Source of the DNA: Adhaeribacter rhizoryzae
GTDB lineage: Bacteria; Bacteroidota; Bacteroidia; Cytophagales; Hymenobacteraceae
Direction of reading: 5' to 3'
DNA length: 64,000 nt
NCBI RefSeq assembly: GCF_008629685.1
Contig: NZ_VWSF01000010.1
Span: 150,209-214,208 of the forward strand
Part shown: piece by piece, positions 61,085 through 64,000 of the stretch
Numbering within the stretch: position 1 is the stretch's first letter
Layout of the letters: each line of letters begins with the position of its first letter
Notes under the pieces: model-generated
The model's input: only the letters and a program-made list of their open reading frames with translations
Told to the model about the DNA's origin: nothing
Databases searched by the model: none
Translations under genes and position numbers: made by a program

Positions 61085-64000
61085 ATGCAAAAAATATTAC
61101 TTACTGTTAAGGCGTATTGTCTTCTCGTATTATGCTTCTGCCTGGTTAATTCCGCAACGGGGCAGCAAATATTTATTAACGAAATGCATTACGATAATAC
61201 CGGCACCGATACCGGCGAAGGTGTAGAAATAGCCGGTTTGGCCGGCACTAACCTGAGTGGCTGGCAATTAGTTCCGTACAACGGCAGCAACGGTACGGCT
61301 TACAGCCCTCTGGCTTTATCCGGCATTATTCCCAATCAGCAGTATGGTTTCGGAACAATTTTCTTTCCGGTTGCGGGTTTACAAAATGGTGCGCCCGATG
61401 GCATTGCTTTAATTAATACCGCCGGAGAAGTACAACAATTTCTGAGTTACGAGGGCACCTTTACCGCTACCAACGGTCCGGCGGCCGGTACAGCTAGCAC
61501 CGCTATTGGCGTGGAAGAAGATGGCGACACGCCCGCCGGCTTTTCTTTGCAGTTAACCGGCATGGGCGCTAATTATGCTGAATTTGCCTGGACGGCAGCG
61601 GCTACGGCCACTTACAACGCTGTAAACAACAACCAGGTATTTTTGCCGGCGCAAAATATTGTTTACATCAACGAAATCCACTACGATAATGCCGGCACCG
61701 ATATTAACGAAGCCATTGAATTAGCCGGCCGGGCCGGTACCGACCTTACCGGCTGGAATTTAATATTATATAATGGCGGCAACGGTACGGTTTACCACAC
61801 GCAAGCCCTAACGGGCAGCATTCCGGATGCAAATAATGGCTTTGGTTTTGTAAATATTAGTTATCCGGTAAATGGCCTGCAAAACGGTGCGCCGGACGGA
61901 ATAGCCCTGGTAAATGCGGCTGGCGAAGTTATTCAGTTTTTAAGTTACGAAGGCAGCTTTACCGCGGCAAACGGACCAGCAGCTGGCCTGACCAGCACGG
62001 ATATTGGCGTAGAAGAACTTAGTTCAACGCCCGCAGGTCAATCTTTGCAGCTAACCGGCACCGGCTTTATTTATACTGATTTTACCTGGACCGGACCCGT
62101 CACCAGCACTTTAGGCGCCATAAATATTGGTCAGCAATTTGGTACCGGCACTACTAATCCGGAACCAGAGCCGGAGCCGCAATTGGTTACCATTGCCCAG
62201 GCCCGCGCCTTACCGGCAAGTACTCCGGTAATAGTAAGGGGTACGCTTACTGTAGTAGGAGAACTGGGCGGCCCGGCTTACCTGCAAGACAGCACGGGTG
62301 GAATACCCGTTTTTGATACCCAGGTACACGGTGCCAATAATTTTGCCATTGGCGATTCTATTGAGGTAGCCGCCGTTATGGGAGCTTTTAACCAGCAAGT
62401 GCAATTAATAGATGTTAGTCAGGTAAAAGACTTAGGCATTGCCACCAATATTATAAGTCCTTTAAAAATTAATATTGGTAATATTTCCAATGCCCTGGAA
62501 GGCCAACTGGTTACCGTACCTAACGCTGCTTTCACCAATATTAAGGGCTTACTTTTTCCCGAGAGTAATTACGCACTTACCGATGGCACGGGTACGTTAG
62601 AATTAAGAATTGACGGCGATGTAGCCAGTTTGGTAGGCCGGGAGATTCCGGATGCAGCCGGAAGCATTACCGGGGTTTTGGGCAGTTTCCGGGGTACGCT
62701 ACAATTATTGCCTCGCTTCGCCGCCGATTTACCAGGGGCCACGCCTTATACCCCAGCAAGCAATAATATTCCCTTAAGCACGACCCTCGATGTCATGACC
62801 TGGAATATGGAGTTTTTTGGTTCTACCGTGCCCGGCTTTGGTACAAATAATGCACAGTTGCAATTGCAAAACGCGGTTCGTTTATTAGATAGCGTAGATG
62901 CAGATATTATTGCCGTACAGGAAATTACCGATGAAAACTTACTACAGCAACTGGCTGCTACGCTGGGCTATGAGCGGGTTTGCTCCGACCGCTTCTCTTA
63001 TTCGTTTGAGGCGCCGGACCCTACTTTTCCGGAACAGAAAATATGCTTTTTGTATAAACCCGAAGTAATTACGCTCCTGGACCAGCGGGTGCTTTTCGAA
63101 GCCCTATACGACTCAGCCCGTTTGGGCTACAGTACGCCACTTAACAATTATCCTTCCGGCGATCCGGCTTCTTTCTGGTCCAGTGGGCGCTTACCTTATA
63201 TGATTACGGTAGATGCCCAGGTACAAGGCAAAACCCAAAGAATACGGTTAATTAATATTCACGCCAAGTCAGGCTCCGCTGCCGAAGATTTACGCAGAAG
63301 AAGATTTGATGTGCAGGCTTTAAAAGACACTTTAGATTTATACTACCCCAACGATAATATTTTGCTGCTGGGCGATTATAACGATGATGTGGATGAATCT
63401 ATCGGGGGCGGCCTTACTACTTACAGCCCTTTTGTTACAGCAGAAAACTACAAAGTGGTAACAGCTGCTTTAAGCGAAGCCGGCCTCCGGTCGTTTATTA
63501 CCCAGGATAACGTAATCGACCACGTCACCATTAGCGATGAACTCTTCGATAACTATTTACCGGGTTCAGCGGCGTTAATAATTCCTTTTAATTATATTAA
63601 TAACTATGCCAATACTACTTCCGATCACTTACCTGTTATTACCCGCTTTAACTTAACCGAGAATATTTCCCCTCCTGCTAACTGTTCTTTAGCTTTAACC
63701 ACAAAAGTCACGCAAGCGGAACCGTGGTACGGCATGTGGGGTGCTTTCAACGGGGCAGGTATGATTGACTTAAGCGTAAGTGGCGGTACCGCGCCTTACA
63801 CCTACCGCTGGAACGCCGGCGCTGCTACCCAGGATTTAGGCTTAGCTTCCCCGGGCACCTACTCCGTGCTGGTGACGGATGCCACCGGCTGCACTGGCTG
63901 GACCACCGTGCAAGTAGGCCGCAAGAACGACTTTTTACGCGTACTTTCTTCCCACCAGGATGTATCGGCTGCCGGAGCGAGCGATGGTTCCATTGACTTA
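61085..64000 (+). CDS. secreted multi-domain nuclease with lamin-tail and SprB-like repeats (partial)
   Basis: The frame is open from ATG 61085 to the window edge (972 codons), so the protein continues. A signal peptide (about 1-26) is followed by two lamin-tail-like repeats at about 28-190 and 195-355 ('FINEMHYDNTGTDTGEGVEI', 'YINEIHYDNAGTDINEAIEL'). An OB-like segment (about 370-555) follows ('VIVRGTLTVVGELGGPAYLQ'). An endonuclease/exonuclease/phosphatase domain lies at about 565-858, with 'AVQEITDE', 'INIHAKSG', 'LLGDYNDD' and catalytic 'TSDHLPV'. SprB-like repeats start at about 870 ('SGGTAPYTYRWNAG', 'GTYSVLVTDATG'). It probably degrades extracellular DNA. A type IX sorting domain would be expected beyond the window. 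Confidence 0.88.
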   Translation, partial: MQKILLTVKAYCLLVLCFCLVNSATGQQIFINEMHYDNTGTDTGEGVEIAGLAGTNLSGWQLVPYNGSNGTAYSPLALSGIIPNQQYGFGTIFFPVAGLQNGAPDGIALINTAGEVQQFLSYEGTFTATNGPAAGTASTAIGVEEDGDTPAGFSLQLTGMGANYAEFAWTAAATATYNAVNNNQVFLPAQNIVYINEIHYDNAGTDINEAIELAGRAGTDLTGWNLILYNGGNGTVYHTQALTGSIPDANNGFGFVNISYPVNGLQNGAPDGIALVNAAGEVIQFLSYEGSFTAANGPAAGLTSTDIGVEELSSTPAGQSLQLTGTGFIYTDFTWTGPVTSTLGAINIGQQFGTGTTNPEPEPEPQLVTIAQARALPASTPVIVRGTLTVVGELGGPAYLQDSTGGIPVFDTQVHGANNFAIGDSIEVAAVMGAFNQQVQLIDVSQVKDLGIATNIISPLKINIGNISNALEGQLVTVPNAAFTNIKGLLFPESNYALTDGTGTLELRIDGDVASLVGREIPDAAGSITGVLGSFRGTLQLLPRFAADLPGATPYTPASNNIPLSTTLDVMTWNMEFFGSTVPGFGTNNAQLQLQNAVRLLDSVDADIIAVQEITDENLLQQLAATLGYERVCSDRFSYSFEAPDPTFPEQKICFLYKPEVITLLDQRVLFEALYDSARLGYSTPLNNYPSGDPASFWSSGRLPYMITVDAQVQGKTQRIRLINIHAKSGSAAEDLRRRRFDVQALKDTLDLYYPNDNILLLGDYNDDVDESIGGGLTTYSPFVTAENYKVVTAALSEAGLRSFITQDNVIDHVTISDELFDNYLPGSAALIIPFNYINNYANTTSDHLPVITRFNLTENISPPANCSLALTTKVTQAEPWYGMWGAFNGAGMIDLSVSGGTAPYTYRWNAGAATQDLGLASPGTYSVLVTDATGCTGWTTVQVGRKNDFLRVLSSHQDVSAAGASDGSIDL

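Overview
The window looks like chromosomal DNA of a Bacteroidota bacterium of the order Cytophagales, most likely the Hymenobacteraceae (Adhaeribacter/Hymenobacter-like). This is inferred from protein families, not from a marker gene. Supporting families are type IX secretion C-terminal sorting domains, a DUF11-repeat surface protein, a DUF5916 outer-membrane protein, DUF1080, HYC_CC_PP and DUF2279 proteins, an ECF sigma/RskA-like anti-sigma pair, and weak Shine-Dalgarno signals with TAnnTTTG-type promoter candidates. No rRNA, tRNA, CRISPR array, transposase or integrase was seen.

Layout. 1-5.1 kb: end of a DUF2461 gene, a lipoprotein, the sigma/anti-sigma operon, succinate-semialdehyde dehydrogenase, then a non-coding stretch with a perfect 27-bp palindrome and a possible gene remnant. 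5.2-6.5 kb: two-domain aspartyl protease with PDZ. 6.8-9.9 kb: an AT-rich, foreign-looking island (decayed small ORF, small unknown gene, DUF559 nuclease-like gene, AraC regulator, isochorismatase-like hydrolase) with strongly structured spacers. 10.2-13.6 kb: small unknown genes, a PhyH dioxygenase and a DUF2279 protein. 13.8-21.9 kb: heavy-metal (Cu/Ag-type) RND efflux locus in which the cusA-like pump is split by a single-base frameshift. 22.2-26.0 kb: short-type alpha-glucan phosphorylase with an unusual residue at the PLP-lysine position, and a Kef-type antiporter. 26.6-30.9 kb: overlapping nudK/DUF4406 genes, a DUF1080 protein, a multiply frameshifted lipoprotein gene and an LRR protein. 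31.1-35.0 kb: divergent PhoX-like phosphatase and imelysin/di-haem peroxidase fusion, with Pho-box-like 11-bp direct repeats between them. 35.0-42.2 kb: GNAT, triple-PAS histidine kinase, Ca2+-type P-ATPase and a small DUF3471-like protein. 42.6-47.1 kb: a STAS/SpoIIAA-like gene followed by a tightly coupled metallophosphoesterase-CHAT protease pair, the best candidate here for an undescribed signalling or defence module. 47.4-53.9 kb: giant DUF11 surface protein. 54.7-60.6 kb: thioredoxin-family remnant beside a perfect 22-bp inverted repeat, M81 metallopeptidase, DUF5916 protein and a second STAS-like paralogue. 61.1 kb to the end: a secreted multi-domain nuclease running off the window.

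Between genes lie at least three families of dispersed palindromes. One family (five copies) keeps a common loop while its arms vary, mostly in a paired way. Genes plausibly acting together are the sigma/anti-sigma pair, the metal-efflux set, nudK with DUF4406, the PhoX/peroxidase divergon, and the phosphoesterase-CHAT pair. Functions are read from recognised motifs; no database search was run.
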